Made by a program: the position numbers and the translations under genes
Notes under the pieces: model-generated
Database searches by the model: none
What the model was told of the DNA's origin: nothing
The model's input: only the letters and a program-made list of their open reading frames with translations
Part shown: positions 8,784 to 17,716 of the stretch, piece after piece
Numbering within the stretch: the stretch's first letter is position 1
Layout of the letters: each line of letters begins with the position of its first letter
Source of the DNA: an uncultured Desulfobulbaceae bacterium
GTDB taxonomy: Bacteria; Desulfobacterota; Desulfobulbia; Desulfobulbales; BM004
Direction of reading: 5' to 3'
Assembly (NCBI GenBank): GCA_947259115.1
Contig: CAMYKS010000031.1
Coordinates: 109,337-173,336, forward strand
DNA length: 64,000 bases

Positions 8784-8958
8784 TTTAGAGATTTGGGTAA
8801 GATATGGTGGCGGGTGAGGCCTAGAGCTTTATAAAAATATATTTGCGAAAGTTGAAAATAATCATCCTGATATTCTTTTCCTGAGATTTACATTGCTGTT
8901 ATCCGGTAGAACATGAATCGTACCGCTATGGCCATCAATCTTCAGCTAGTAGATCAAC

Positions 8959-9807
8959 TTAAAAGGGAATCTCATATTTCAACTTTTCCATGGTCTTACC
9001 ACAAATATCCTTGAATATTTTCTGCTGCTCCTTTGTCCAGGTTTCGTGAACGGGAGCACGTGAATCCATAATTTTCTTTACGTCCACACTCTCACGGGTC
9101 TCTTCGTCCGATAAAGAATGTACGAGCGTGTTCTTTAAAAATTTAGCAGGCCCAACATCTGAAGCGATATCCAGATGGGCACAAATTTTTCGGATAATCC
9201 GCTCCGGGACATCGACCAACTCTTCTTGCTGAACTAAAACTGCCGCTTCAAAATTCTGCAGATACTCAAATCGTTCAGCTGCAGACGACCAGCTCTGGCA
9301 ATGTTCTGCAAACTCCCTATCGCGAAAATGTTGAAATTTTGTTCTTGAGTGAACCACATTAATGCCACTGCGGACCAGGTATACGAACTTGGCCTGTGGA
9401 TAAAGACTCAACAGCCCCAGGGCAGCCTCCTGACCAGGAAAGGTCTTTACACACCAGTATCTTTTCCCCAGGTATGCTGAAGGACTTTTCATTATTGCTT
9501 TAATCAACGTACGGTAACCATAATATGGCCCTGCGGAGCTCTCGAAGCAAATTCGCTTTAACTTTGAGTAAAAGTATTGTTTGGGAACCTTGGTCTGCTC
9601 CAGAAAATACTCTTTTTCCTCCCCGTGCTCGAGAAGATATGCCGCTCTTCCTATGGACATCAATATTGGGATTTCTCCCCCCGGAATCGAAAACACCTCG
9701 GGATGAGCGCCCAACGCCCTGAACAGAGCAACAGTTCCGGACCGCCCGGCCCCGACCAGAAATACCGGCCGGTGATAGAATCTTGAACATAGTATTGCAC
9801 CTAGCAT
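8959..9807 (-). CDS. Sulfotransferase (Sulfotransfer_1/3 type)
   Basis: 282 residues. The PAPS loop is VFLVGAGRSGTVALFRAL near residues 15-32, followed by GAHPEVFSIPGGEIP, as in bacterial sulfotransferases acting on glycans or lipids. The 3'-phosphate-binding stretch is FVYLVRSGINVVHSR near 141-155. An AGGCGG ribosome site lies about 9 bases before the ATG. It stands alone, 175 bases from the GC-rich operon and with lower GC than it, so it is probably a separate transcription unit. Third of four sulfotransferases in the window; the acceptor is unknown. Confidence 0.88.
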   Translation of the reverse strand: MLGAILCSRFYHRPVFLVGAGRSGTVALFRALGAHPEVFSIPGGEIPILMSIGRAAYLLEHGEEKEYFLEQTKVPKQYFYSKLKRICFESSAGPYYGYRTLIKAIMKSPSAYLGKRYWCVKTFPGQEAALGLLSLYPQAKFVYLVRSGINVVHSRTKFQHFRDREFAEHCQSWSSAAERFEYLQNFEAAVLVQQEELVDVPERIIRKICAHLDIASDVGPAKFLKNTLVHSLSDEETRESVDVKKIMDSRAPVHETWTKEQQKIFKDICGKTMEKLKYEIPF

Positions 9808-10359
9808 GAAATAACCGCCTGTGATGAGAATTAAATTTTACAACTGTGACCGAGGGGCAACCGCACGTAGGTGAGGGAGTCGTTTTTTCAGCCCGCCCAG
9901 AAAATCGGGACGATTTGGTAAGCCGTTCCGATTTTTGACTTAGAAGAGAACAAATAATGTATCTTCGGATGGCCTGTCAACAAGAAACTGGACCAATCAA
10001 CAAGATATCAGGCCCCAAACGTCTCAAAATTATTCACAAAACCAAGCAATGCACCATTTACCTGAAATTTTACAAACCAGCTTGTCAAGCCATCCCAGGA
10101 CCGATGAAACTGCGCGGTGCAAACGCAGGAGGATTATGCTCCGGCTATTCGACACTTCCGAAGGTAACATTTTATTGTAACGCTGGAGCGCTTTCTCATG
10201 GATGCCAGGGGCATACTCGTTCCTCGCGAGAATCAAAAATTCGAATGTTTTATATCTCAGATTACAAAAGCGTTCCAGTGGCATGAAAGCTCTTTCAGTG
10301 GTATGTTAACTTGTGAATCTGTGGCTGGCATAAATACCGAAAATAGACATGAACTGCTT
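9808..10359. other. Intergenic region with possible coding remnants
   Basis: About 550 bases between divergent genes. A minus-strand frame (10030-10284) reads as plausible protein text (LARNEYAPGIHEKALQRYN and similar) but matches nothing I recognise and lacks a ribosome site; it could be a decayed gene end. A hairpin at 9901-9936 is listed separately. Confidence 0.35.
9901..9936. terminator. Hairpin with A/T flanks, possible bidirectional terminator
   Basis: AAAATCGGGAC and GTTCCGATTTT form an 11-base stem with one G-U pair around a 14-base loop, with a T run on either strand. It would suit an intrinsic terminator, but no intact gene ends immediately before it on either strand, so it may belong to a lost gene. 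Confidence 0.4.
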
Positions 10360-11154
10360 ATGAAGCACTTATTAATTTCCCTGGCAACGGTTTTTGTTTT
10401 GTTGAGTCTTATTCCTGAGGATGGCATAAGGGCGGAGGAAAAAACGGCCGGCCTGCCCGAAACTATTGCCAGGATTAAAGAAAGTGTTGTGGGTATCGGT
10501 ACATACAAAAAGATGCGTCGGCCGCCGGCAATAGTATTTGCAACTGGATTTGCCGTACTGGACGGAAAACATGTAATAACAAATGCCCATGCCATACCTG
10601 AAAAACTGGATACACAGCATAAAGAATTCCTGGCATTGTTTATCGGGCAGGGTCAGGATGCTGTAGTTCTTGAGGCAACTGTTGCCGCCATTGATGAGGA
10701 TCATGATCTTTGTCTCCTTTCCTTTGCAGGCAAAACTCTGCCTCCCATAATCCCGGGAGATGATTCTAAAGTAAAAGAGGGAGAAATCTATGCATTCACA
10801 GGATATCCCATTGGAGCGGTTCTCGGTCTCTACGCCTCCACACACCGGGGCATGATATCGGCAATTACGCCCATTGCCCTTCCTTCCAACGCCATTCGGC
10901 CTTTGGACAAAAAACTGGCCAGTCGCCTCCAGTCTCCATATCCAATATTTCAACTGGATGCCACGGCCTATCCCGGAAACAGCGGCAGTCCCCTGTATGA
11001 TATGAACACCGGCGAGGTTATCGGCACCATCAACAAAGTCTTTGTCCAGGGCACCAAGGAAAATGCTATTACAGATCCAAGCGGCATAACGTATGCCATT
11101 CCGGTGCAGCATGTGAAGAAACTTCTTGAAGATTACTTGAAAAGTCGTGAATGA
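10360..11154 (+). CDS. Secreted trypsin-like serine protease (HtrA/DegP-like catalytic domain, no PDZ)
   Basis: 264 residues from the ATG at 10360, chosen because it starts a clean signal peptide (MKHLLISLATVFVLLSL, cleavage near the RAEEK). Catalytic triad in S1-family order: His in VITNAHAIPE, Asp in IDEDHDLCLLSF, and Ser in YPGNSGSPLYD, the GNSGSPL motif of the trypsin-like S1C/peptidase-Do group. It ends right after the protease domain, so the PDZ domains of DegP/DegS are absent. Likely periplasmic. It lies 112 bases before a large secreted protein on the same strand, possibly its substrate or partner (inference). An in-frame upstream extension to 10198 lacks a ribosome site and would bury the signal peptide. 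Confidence 0.85.
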   Translation: MKHLLISLATVFVLLSLIPEDGIRAEEKTAGLPETIARIKESVVGIGTYKKMRRPPAIVFATGFAVLDGKHVITNAHAIPEKLDTQHKEFLALFIGQGQDAVVLEATVAAIDEDHDLCLLSFAGKTLPPIIPGDDSKVKEGEIYAFTGYPIGAVLGLYASTHRGMISAITPIALPSNAIRPLDKKLASRLQSPYPIFQLDATAYPGNSGSPLYDMNTGEVIGTINKVFVQGTKENAITDPSGITYAIPVQHVKKLLEDYLKSRE

Positions 11155-11191
11155 ACTATAAAGAGATTTTATTCTGCTTGAGGGAAAAACC

Positions 11192-11223
11192 TTAAAGATC
11201 TCTCCGGCCTTTCGAGATGACAG
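11192..11223. repeat. Dispersed palindromic repeat family C, half element
   Basis: Carries the AAGATCTCTCCGGCC...TCGAGATGAC arm that recurs at 13.6, 17.5, 19.2, 22.2 and 53.8 kb. Only one arm is present here, between two plus-strand genes. Confidence 0.7.
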
Positions 11224-11266
11224 ATCTTGAAGAATAATTACCGTTGAAATAGATACCGGAATAATA

Positions 11267-13525
11267 ATGCTTATACAGTTAATCCCACCTTTAAAAATAT
11301 TCTTGCTTGTTTCTGTATTACTCTGCAGTTCATTTTTATGTGGCAGCGGTTTGCTTCATGCAGCCAACGTGGAAAATATTCCACCACAATCACTGGAAGA
11401 CCTCCGACGAAGGCCGGTGACCATGCTCGAAGGAAAGGTCGGGGATCTCCTGCGCCAATGGTATGCAGAAGGAACTGCAGCAGGAAATGTGGGCGATTAT
11501 TATGACAACCGTGACAACGATCACTCCCGCCTAAAAATTGAAGACTATCCCCAATTACAAAAAATAACATATTCGAAAGAAGATAGAATACTGAAAAGAC
11601 ATTATGCAGCTCAACAAATTCTTATCCCGCATGTTGTGTTCGGTAATTCCTCAACATCAGCCGGTTTATACAACGGAGGAAGTAATATTCGCTCATATTA
11701 TACCAATTCTAAAGGTCTGGATTTCTTATACAGGCAATACACGCATAATAATTTATACATATATCCCACCCATCGTGATTATATGAGTGGTGATGATGGT
11801 GGTGATGTTTTTCCATTAAACAGTCCGTATCTTATTGCTTCAAAAGGTTCATCAGGAACAGACCGAAAATATATGAATGCTGTTGCTCAAACTCTGGCAG
11901 CCTTCCGTCCGGAGGTGAAGGAGAGGCTTGTTGAAACCGGCTTTTTAATGCCCACAATTCAGATGATTCTCCGGTATGCTGCGGTAGGCAGTTGGAAGAA
12001 CTACCTGACGGGTAAAGCCCATCCAACTGCCGCTATCCGTGTAGATACTTTAAAGATGGTGGAAATTGCGCATAAGTTGCAAATTGACGAAATCCCTCCC
12101 CTTGTAAAGCTTAAAGTCATCGAAGAAGATGAACCGTTTAATGGAGAGGATTTTTTCTCTCCCGGGAAATCAATAAAACTTGCCGACACCCCCTGCGCCA
12201 TTGCAAGAATATTCAGGGGGCGATCCTTTTGGCACAGAATGGTTGTAAGCGCTGAAGAAAGTATTGATTTGAATGGTCAGGATCTATCCTTTCACTGGAA
12301 AGTGCTTCAGGGTGATCCTAAAGAAATAACCATTCAACCAGTCAATGATTCAGGATCCATAGTGGAGATTAAAATCCCTTTTCATGAACAGCAGAGAATA
12401 ACTAAGGATAATAAATTTAAGTCAAACAGGATTGATATTGGAGTTTTTGTTAAAAGTGGGAAATATTATTCCGCTCCGGCATTTATTACATCATTCTCCC
12501 TTGATAACGAGGCAAGAACCTATAATGAAGAGGGACGAATCCTGGAAATCGGTTACGGCATGGGAAAAAGCACCATTGCAGTTACTGACTGGAATGGCTT
12601 TTTCAAACTTATGGCTCCAGAAGCAACATCCCGGCAGGCAAATATTCTTAAAAGCCTTTTCAGCCAGAAGGATATTGCTTTTATGAATACCATAGCTGAC
12701 GAATACAGTAAGGCGGAAAGAGCGATTAATGCAACGGAAAAAGAATTGACAGGCAAAGAAGGAGCAGAGAAAAAAAAGCTTAAGAAAAAGCTAAATATAC
12801 AAAAGAAGGATAGGGAAAAGCTCTTAACAAAAAGACAACGTGACAAAAAAATTTCCATCAACAAACTTGTGCTGCACGGCTTGAACAACTTTATTGAAGA
12901 CCCTGAATTTCTTAATATCTATCATTCAGACATAACGTACCTTTTTGATGCAGAAAATGAAAAGAACAAGGCAACTTTTACAAAAGAACTCAGTCGGCTG
13001 GACAACTTCGGCATCATCAAAAAACAGCAGGATTACTCCATTGACATAACCCCAATCAGAAACGGATCAGAATCACTTGTAAAGCGTCTAACAGAATATG
13101 AGTATGCGCTGATAAAAAACCTGAATGCAACTGTACTCAGCACTATTTTTTTTCCGAGTATCGTATCTCATTCCTTCCGGGTTAATTTCGTTGACCAAAG
13201 ACTGATCACCCCTAAATTCTGGCGCGATGTCTACCATTACAACAGAGAGAATGAACTTGCCGGCTGGATCCGCTATAGTGAAGGTGGCAAAACCGAGTTC
13301 AACAGGGATGGACTCATAGTTCTTGAAAAGGACTCCATGGGCCGGTGCACTAAGGGACGGACGGTCGAATATAACCAAGATCCGCCTGAACGGGACAGGA
13401 AAGGAAGACTGCCCTTTGCAAACACTAACCCGCTAAAACAACACCCTGGCAAGGAAATCTGGCATTATAAATATGCTGACGACTCGGACCGGCAGGGAGA
13501 AGTTGTGAAGATTGTGAAATTGTGA
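11267..13525 (+). CDS. Large secreted protein of unknown function
   Basis: 752 residues. A hydrophobic signal peptide covers residues 10-33 (IFLLVSVLLCSSFLCGSGLLHA). The mature part is rich in aromatic and polar residues, with a segment reading HRDYMSGDDGGDVFPLNSPY near 166-185. A beta-rich middle region (about 300-420) includes FHWKVLQGDP, reminiscent of an Ig/PKD-like fold. A strongly charged, probably coiled-coil stretch (about 485-530, KKKLKKKLNIQKKDREK) follows. The C-terminal part contains YHYNRENELAGWIRY and ends WHYKYADDSDRQGEV, which looks like degenerate YD/RHS-style text. I do not recognise a named family. Same strand as the protease at 10360, 112 bases apart. No anchor motif at the C-terminus. 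Confidence 0.75.
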   Translation: MLIQLIPPLKIFLLVSVLLCSSFLCGSGLLHAANVENIPPQSLEDLRRRPVTMLEGKVGDLLRQWYAEGTAAGNVGDYYDNRDNDHSRLKIEDYPQLQKITYSKEDRILKRHYAAQQILIPHVVFGNSSTSAGLYNGGSNIRSYYTNSKGLDFLYRQYTHNNLYIYPTHRDYMSGDDGGDVFPLNSPYLIASKGSSGTDRKYMNAVAQTLAAFRPEVKERLVETGFLMPTIQMILRYAAVGSWKNYLTGKAHPTAAIRVDTLKMVEIAHKLQIDEIPPLVKLKVIEEDEPFNGEDFFSPGKSIKLADTPCAIARIFRGRSFWHRMVVSAEESIDLNGQDLSFHWKVLQGDPKEITIQPVNDSGSIVEIKIPFHEQQRITKDNKFKSNRIDIGVFVKSGKYYSAPAFITSFSLDNEARTYNEEGRILEIGYGMGKSTIAVTDWNGFFKLMAPEATSRQANILKSLFSQKDIAFMNTIADEYSKAERAINATEKELTGKEGAEKKKLKKKLNIQKKDREKLLTKRQRDKKISINKLVLHGLNNFIEDPEFLNIYHSDITYLFDAENEKNKATFTKELSRLDNFGIIKKQQDYSIDITPIRNGSESLVKRLTEYEYALIKNLNATVLSTIFFPSIVSHSFRVNFVDQRLITPKFWRDVYHYNRENELAGWIRYSEGGKTEFNRDGLIVLEKDSMGRCTKGRTVEYNQDPPERDRKGRLPFANTNPLKQHPGKEIWHYKYADDSDRQGEVVKIVKL

Positions 13526-13578
13526 CAGGAAGTACATGTTTGATATAAACTTGATCGGCCGTCAGACGCCTATCCTCC

Positions 13579-13671
13579 TGTCATCTCGATCGGCCGTCAG
13601 GCCGGAGAGATCTTTATTTAGATTTCTCACATTCGTTCGAGGTAAACGACCAAAGGAAGACTCAGAATGAC
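13579..13671. repeat. Dispersed palindromic repeat family C, full element
   Basis: Starts TGTCATCTCGATCGGCCG and ends AGACTCAGAATGACC. The arms pair as GTCAT.../...ATGAC, with GGAGAGATCTTT and GATTTCTCACATTCGTTCGA between. Six further full or near-full copies and some half copies lie in intergenic gaps of this window. It has the look of a REP/MITE-like element; no protein is encoded. Confidence 0.8.
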
Positions 13672-13814
13672 CTGATTGGGGTGTTTGAAATGATAATTTT
13701 TATGCCTCATGGTGATATTGCACGGGGACAGATTGCAAATCTGTCCCCAAAACCAGATATTGCAAGAAGAGATGTTTTTTACATAACATCAATCCGGAGC
13801 AGGATTAGTAAATT

Positions 13815-14843
13815 ATGAGAAAGCACTGGCTTGATTATCTGCGGGTTGCTGCTATTCTTGCGGTGATTACAATACATTCTACAACCCCTTTCTATGCAAA
13901 ATTTGGTGCACTCGGGCTGCTCGACTGGTGGCTGGCCAATCTGCTGAATTCAGCATCCCGCTTTGCCATTCCCCTTTTTGTGATGATCTCCGGTGCTCTT
14001 CTCCTCGGAAGGGATATAACAATTGGCGAGTTCTACAAAAAAAGGGCTGCCAGACTGCTGCCTGCGTTAGTCGTGTGGAATCTTTTTTATGCAGGATTAA
14101 ACCTGCTGTCTCGCGGTATAAATGAAAACATAGCAGATTCAAGCCTTATCAATGAACTGTTTGTTACCGGCGGTGCCGCTGCTCACCTTTGGTACCTGGC
14201 GATGTTTACCTGTCTTATGCTCTTTGCGCCTTTTCTGAACATATTTGTCAAAGGCGACAAACCTGCGTCTACAGATTTAAGCATCCTTTTGGGCCTGATA
14301 TTCGTATTTTTTCTATTAAACGGAATTTCCAATGTGGCTTCGAATCTCTGGGATGCGGAAATGGAATGGCTGAAAGCTTTTCCCTGGTATGTGGGATATT
14401 TTCTTGGCGGATATTACCTGGAGAGATACAGTGACCTCATTCCCCTAAAAACCGGTTTAATTCCATTTATCATAGCCGGCATCTTATTAACAGGAACATT
14501 ACTCAATTATTATTTTATGATTTCTTTTGCCATAGTGGAGGATAATCTGATAATGACCAGCACCGGGCCGTTGGTGTTTCCCATATCGCTATGTATATTT
14601 TTACTGGCCAGAAGAAACGGCTCCAAGCTTAAGCAAAATAAATATATTGCCATAATCGCGGAAGCAAGTTTCGGGATGTATCTTATTCATCCGGTTTTTC
14701 TGCATTTATTGGAATGGCAGTTGCCTGAGTATTATGCACATGCTTTACTATATATGCCGGTAACAATCCTTATCACAACGGTTGCTTCGCTTTTATCAAT
14801 CATTCTTCTTCGGAAGCTGTCTTTCATGAGAATTATCTGCTGA
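13815..14843 (+). CDS. Acyltransferase-3 family membrane protein (sugar O-acyltransferase)
   Basis: 342 residues with about ten membrane segments. The N-terminus WLDYLRVAAILAVITIHST has the R(x)10H arrangement typical of acyltransferase-3 proteins such as OafA, WecH and NodX. FYKKRAARLLPALVVWN near 75-91 gives the conserved R-R-x-P motif, and the last segment SFGMYLIHPVF the family's closing His. It probably transfers an acetyl or succinyl group to a glycan at the inner membrane. It stands alone between two family C repeats and ends 58 bases before the convergent formyltransferase. Confidence 0.88.
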   Translation: MRKHWLDYLRVAAILAVITIHSTTPFYAKFGALGLLDWWLANLLNSASRFAIPLFVMISGALLLGRDITIGEFYKKRAARLLPALVVWNLFYAGLNLLSRGINENIADSSLINELFVTGGAAAHLWYLAMFTCLMLFAPFLNIFVKGDKPASTDLSILLGLIFVFFLLNGISNVASNLWDAEMEWLKAFPWYVGYFLGGYYLERYSDLIPLKTGLIPFIIAGILLTGTLLNYYFMISFAIVEDNLIMTSTGPLVFPISLCIFLLARRNGSKLKQNKYIAIIAEASFGMYLIHPVFLHLLEWQLPEYYAHALLYMPVTILITTVASLLSIILLRKLSFMRIIC

Positions 14844-14867
14844 TTTTTAAGCTAGTTAACCACAATT

Positions 14868-14900
14868 TTGTCATTCTGAGTCTCCCTTTGGCAGCTTGCC
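14868..14900. repeat. Dispersed palindromic repeat family C, half element
   Basis: GTCATTCTGAGTCTCCCTTTGG, one arm of the family C repeat, squeezed between the convergent acyltransferase and formyltransferase genes. Confidence 0.65.
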
Positions 14901-15713
14901 TCACACATCTTTTACAAACCACTTCACGCGCAATGGCAGATTGACACCCTGCAGCAAACCATTCCGCAGCAGTTTTTCCAGTTGCTGCTCATGTTTCAGC
15001 CCCCTGTCTTTAACCTGGTAGAGACTGCCTTTATCAGTCTGAGGCTGGCCGACTTTTTCACCCCTCTCTACCCTGTCAAAAAATTGAGCATAAACCTCGG
15101 CGCTGTCCTGTACTGCCCGCCAGAACAAGGTAAGCTCATCATCACCTTCATGAACTTCCGGCGAAATATGTGCGATCAGGTCACCGGTATCAATTCCCGG
15201 GGCGATATAGTGCAGGGTGCAGCCCACCTGGTCCGGTTCCTGGTTATAAAGGGCCCAGAAGCTACAGTCAGCACCGCGATAATGGGGTGATAGACCGCCG
15301 TGCAGGTTGACAATCCCCAGCCTGCCTTTATTCAGGAGATCTCCCCTGATTAACGAGGTTCCAAAGACAGCTACGACATCCGGCTGGAGTTTATCTGCAA
15401 GTGCAACAACATCAGGATGATTAATATGTGGTACTTCGACGACCAGGTCTTGCCGGTCAAGCTTCCCTTCAGTTGAACCGAAAAAAAACTTTGCTTCGCC
15501 GCCGCCTACATAACGCTTCCGGTCTCTGAGCCAGCGCCAGACCTTGCGAAAGAAATTGTCAGGACGCAGCAACTTGAATACTTTTTTTGCGGTCAACTGG
15601 CTCCCCACTTCCTGCACAATGGCCACTGGGTTAGAAGCGGAACACAGTGAGTTCGCCACATAAAGATGCCGCGGAGAGCGACCGCATAAGATCATGACTT
15701 TAAGGTTAGACAT
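14901..15713 (-). CDS. Sugar N-formyltransferase-like protein (methionyl-tRNA formyltransferase fold)
   Basis: 270 residues from the ATG at 15713 (MSNLKVMILCGRSPRH). This start is preferred because it overlaps the upstream gene's stop by 8 bases and places the Rossmann strand at the N-terminus; a longer frame to 15767 lies inside the upstream gene. The formyl-tetrahydrofolate enzyme core is clear: FGTSLIRGDLL, then NLHGGLSPHYRGADCSFWAL with the catalytic Asn and His, and PGIDTGDLIAH with the catalytic Asp. Proteins of this size without the tRNA-binding C-domain usually formylate amino-sugar nucleotides (ArnA N-domain, WbkC, VioF type) or act on polysaccharide precursors. Operon with the toroid protein upstream. 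Confidence 0.85.
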   Translation of the reverse strand: MSNLKVMILCGRSPRHLYVANSLCSASNPVAIVQEVGSQLTAKKVFKLLRPDNFFRKVWRWLRDRKRYVGGGEAKFFFGSTEGKLDRQDLVVEVPHINHPDVVALADKLQPDVVAVFGTSLIRGDLLNKGRLGIVNLHGGLSPHYRGADCSFWALYNQEPDQVGCTLHYIAPGIDTGDLIAHISPEVHEGDDELTLFWRAVQDSAEVYAQFFDRVERGEKVGQPQTDKGSLYQVKDRGLKHEQQLEKLLRNGLLQGVNLPLRVKWFVKDV

Positions 15714-16920
15714 GAGGAGTTTTTTCCTGGTTATTAAATCGCGTTGGAACCGGTGGAATCGGTTCATTGATCAAATCCATCATGAGCGCATCTGCGTAAA
15801 ACTTGGTGGCCCAGTTAGGGAACTCAAAGCGGGAATAATCCCCCCATATGGGAGATGAACCGGCTATGGCGCCTCGCACTGCATCGTTCCTGTCATTTAG
15901 ATTCTGCTGGGATTTCAAATAATCCAAAGCGCGCTGCGCTGGTTCCTGTAAATCATGGGCTCCACAATCCTGGGCTAAGCGAGCCCAGTTCAAGCTCATT
16001 TGCGCCACACCGGTCAGGCAGCAGTAATTCGATGTCGGCTTCCATCCGTCGCCATAGGTGCCGGCCAGCCAACCATCATGTCTGAGTACCTCTGCCATGC
16101 CGCGGGCAGCATTTAATGCAGAATTGATATAACGGTCTTCGTTGAGCAACACACCACTTTCGAGGAAACCACGAATAGCATAGGCAATGGTATGTGTAAA
16201 GGGGTTTTTATCAGGTGTAAAAGCATTGGTTTTATACCAACCACAGGACGTCTGCTGACTCAAAGCCCAATCAAGATTTCTGGTGGCGGCCTGTATTAAT
16301 CTGTCATCGTCAACCAACAGTGCAGTGCTGAGCAAAGCCCAGGTTGCCCGGGTATTGTAAACGTGCGGCACATCATTATGTTCATATTTTCGCCAGCAGC
16401 CGTCTTCGTCCTGCTGGTTAAGCAGCCAATACCCTGCCCTGCCTGCCGCCTCAAGACATTCCTGGCGCTTTAATTGCAAGTAACCGGCAACCATTCCGTG
16501 CATGATTTGTCCGACATTGAAAATGACCGGATGGCTGCCGGGCTCCCCGAAATGTCCGGGAAAAGCGCCATCTTCCATTTGCAGGGATAATTCCCAGTCA
16601 ATCATGCGATTGGCGCGTTCAACCAGATCCTTCTTATCCAGGATCCCGGCGGCCGCCAGGAATGTTTCGATAATATAACCGGTTGTCTCCGGATAACTGG
16701 GCAGCCAATCATCCTCAAAGCTCCAGCCTGCCGACACGCCGCCGTCTCCATATATATCCTGCGCACGACATAACCAGTCAATAGCCGCCTTGAGGTGTGT
16801 TTTGTGGTCAAGCCTGGGTTGCTTTCCGGATTGAGTAAAATCTTTTAATACCAATCGCAAATGGAGAGGGATCCATGGTTTGTAGCGCAGGGGCAATGTG
16901 ATTAATTTTTGTGCATCCAT
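15706..16920 (-). CDS. (alpha/alpha)-toroid polysaccharide-associated protein
   Basis: 404 residues, no signal peptide. Repeated helical-hairpin units with Gly/Trp-rich ends: AIDWLCRAQDIYGDGGVSAGW near 47-67, WELSLQMEDGAFPGHF near 108-123, YWLLNQQDEDGCWRKY near 164-179, LDWALSQQTSCGWYKTN near 215-231. This is the pattern of an alpha/alpha barrel as found in prenyltransferase/squalene-cyclase-like repeats and glucuronyl epimerase/hydrolase-type enzymes. No catalytic motif can be assigned with confidence. Its stop overlaps the formyltransferase start by 8 bases, so both probably act on the same glycan. A different toroid-like protein occurs at 36355. Confidence 0.7.
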   Translation of the reverse strand: MDAQKLITLPLRYKPWIPLHLRLVLKDFTQSGKQPRLDHKTHLKAAIDWLCRAQDIYGDGGVSAGWSFEDDWLPSYPETTGYIIETFLAAAGILDKKDLVERANRMIDWELSLQMEDGAFPGHFGEPGSHPVIFNVGQIMHGMVAGYLQLKRQECLEAAGRAGYWLLNQQDEDGCWRKYEHNDVPHVYNTRATWALLSTALLVDDDRLIQAATRNLDWALSQQTSCGWYKTNAFTPDKNPFTHTIAYAIRGFLESGVLLNEDRYINSALNAARGMAEVLRHDGWLAGTYGDGWKPTSNYCCLTGVAQMSLNWARLAQDCGAHDLQEPAQRALDYLKSQQNLNDRNDAVRGAIAGSSPIWGDYSRFEFPNWATKFYADALMMDLINEPIPPVPTRFNNQEKTPHV

Positions 16921-16980
16921 TTTCGAATTGTCAGGTACGATTAATTGATGAAATTGTAAAAAGTCTGATTTAACCCGTAT

Positions 16981-17068
16981 GTCATTTCGAACGAAGTGAG
17001 AAATCTTGACACATCATAATATTGGGAAACTTTTTAGATTTCTTGCCGCAAGCTCCTCGTAATGACAG
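16981..17068. repeat. Dispersed palindromic repeat family C
   Basis: Begins GTCATTTCGAACGAAGTGAG and ends CTCGTAATGACAG, with AGAAATCTT and TAGATTTCTTG in the arms. Inverted-repeat layout as in the other copies; the loop sequence differs. Confidence 0.75.
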
Positions 17069-17113
17069 AAACTCAGTATTTCGGGAAAAACAATATTAAA
17101 AACCTTGGCAATT

Positions 17114-17407
17114 TCAGGAAAAATCTTCGCTTAAGTCACGCCATAAGGGATTATCATTTTCCACCAGTCTATTTTTCTTTTCTCTGCGCCATTTCTTGAT
17201 TTCTTTCTCCCGATTAAGCGCTGCGGCAATATCTGAAGTTTGTTTATAACATACTAACTTGTTTACATTATATTTTTGGGTAAAACCCTTCAATGCCTTT
17301 TCTTTATGTTCATAAATCCGACACTCAAGGTCATTAGTGATGCCCACATACATGACCCTATTATTCCAGTTAGTAAGCAGATAGACGTAATATGCTTTTT
17401 CAGTCAT
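17114..17407 (-). CDS. GIY-YIG nuclease-domain protein (YhbQ/UPF0213-like)
   Basis: 97 residues from the ATG at 17407 (MTEKAYYVYLLTN). The GIY-YIG core appears as YYVYLLTN...VMYVGITNDLECRIYEHK, with the catalytic Arg in CRIYEH, and AALNREKEIKKWRREKK gives the conserved downstream Glu. The frame stays open upstream to 17494, but that extension translates a family C repeat arm, so the internal start is right. Small free-standing GIY-YIG proteins of this type are common, often sit near dispersed repeats, and have no settled role. Flanked on both sides by repeats; not part of the glycan pathway as far as I can see. Confidence 0.88.
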   Translation of the reverse strand: MTEKAYYVYLLTNWNNRVMYVGITNDLECRIYEHKEKALKGFTQKYNVNKLVCYKQTSDIAAALNREKEIKKWRREKKNRLVENDNPLWRDLSEDFS

Positions 17408-17510
17408 CAGGTTGTGATAGGTTTTAAGATTTCCCCCTTCAGTCGAAATGACAGGGGGCAGGTCGAAATGACAACTTTTTTCATACTTTACCAAGATTCT
17501 TCATTCTCAG

Positions 17511-17621
17511 TGTCATCTCGAACGGTTGCCAAACCGGAGAGATCTTTCTTTAAAAATTAAAGGGCTTTAAGATTTCTCACATTCGTTCGAGGTAAGCGAC
17601 CAAAGAGAGACTCCGAATGAC
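17511..17621. repeat. Dispersed palindromic repeat family C, full element
   Basis: TGTCATCTCGAACGGTTGCC to GACTCCGAATGAC, with CCGGAGAGATCTTTC and AAGATTTCTCACATTCGTTC inside. An extra half arm (TCGAAATGAC repeated twice) lies at about 17433-17473. Confidence 0.8.
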
Positions 17622-17716
17622 ATCATTGGGTTAATTCGAAATTACCCCTGATTGGTATATGAAATATAGCCCTTAAGATGGTATTTAATTATATTTCTAA
17701 CTATCTATTAGACCAT

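Noticed and set aside
10372..11112. 246-codon minus-strand frame opposite the serine protease
   Set aside because: Shadow of the protease gene, whose triad and signal peptide are clear on the plus strand.
15714..15767. Earlier start for the formyltransferase
   Set aside because: Lies wholly inside the upstream toroid gene and adds residues before the first Rossmann strand; the ATG at 15713 fits the overlap with the upstream stop.
17408..17494. N-terminal extension of the GIY-YIG protein
   Set aside because: It is a translated arm of the family C repeat; the domain starts at the internal ATG.
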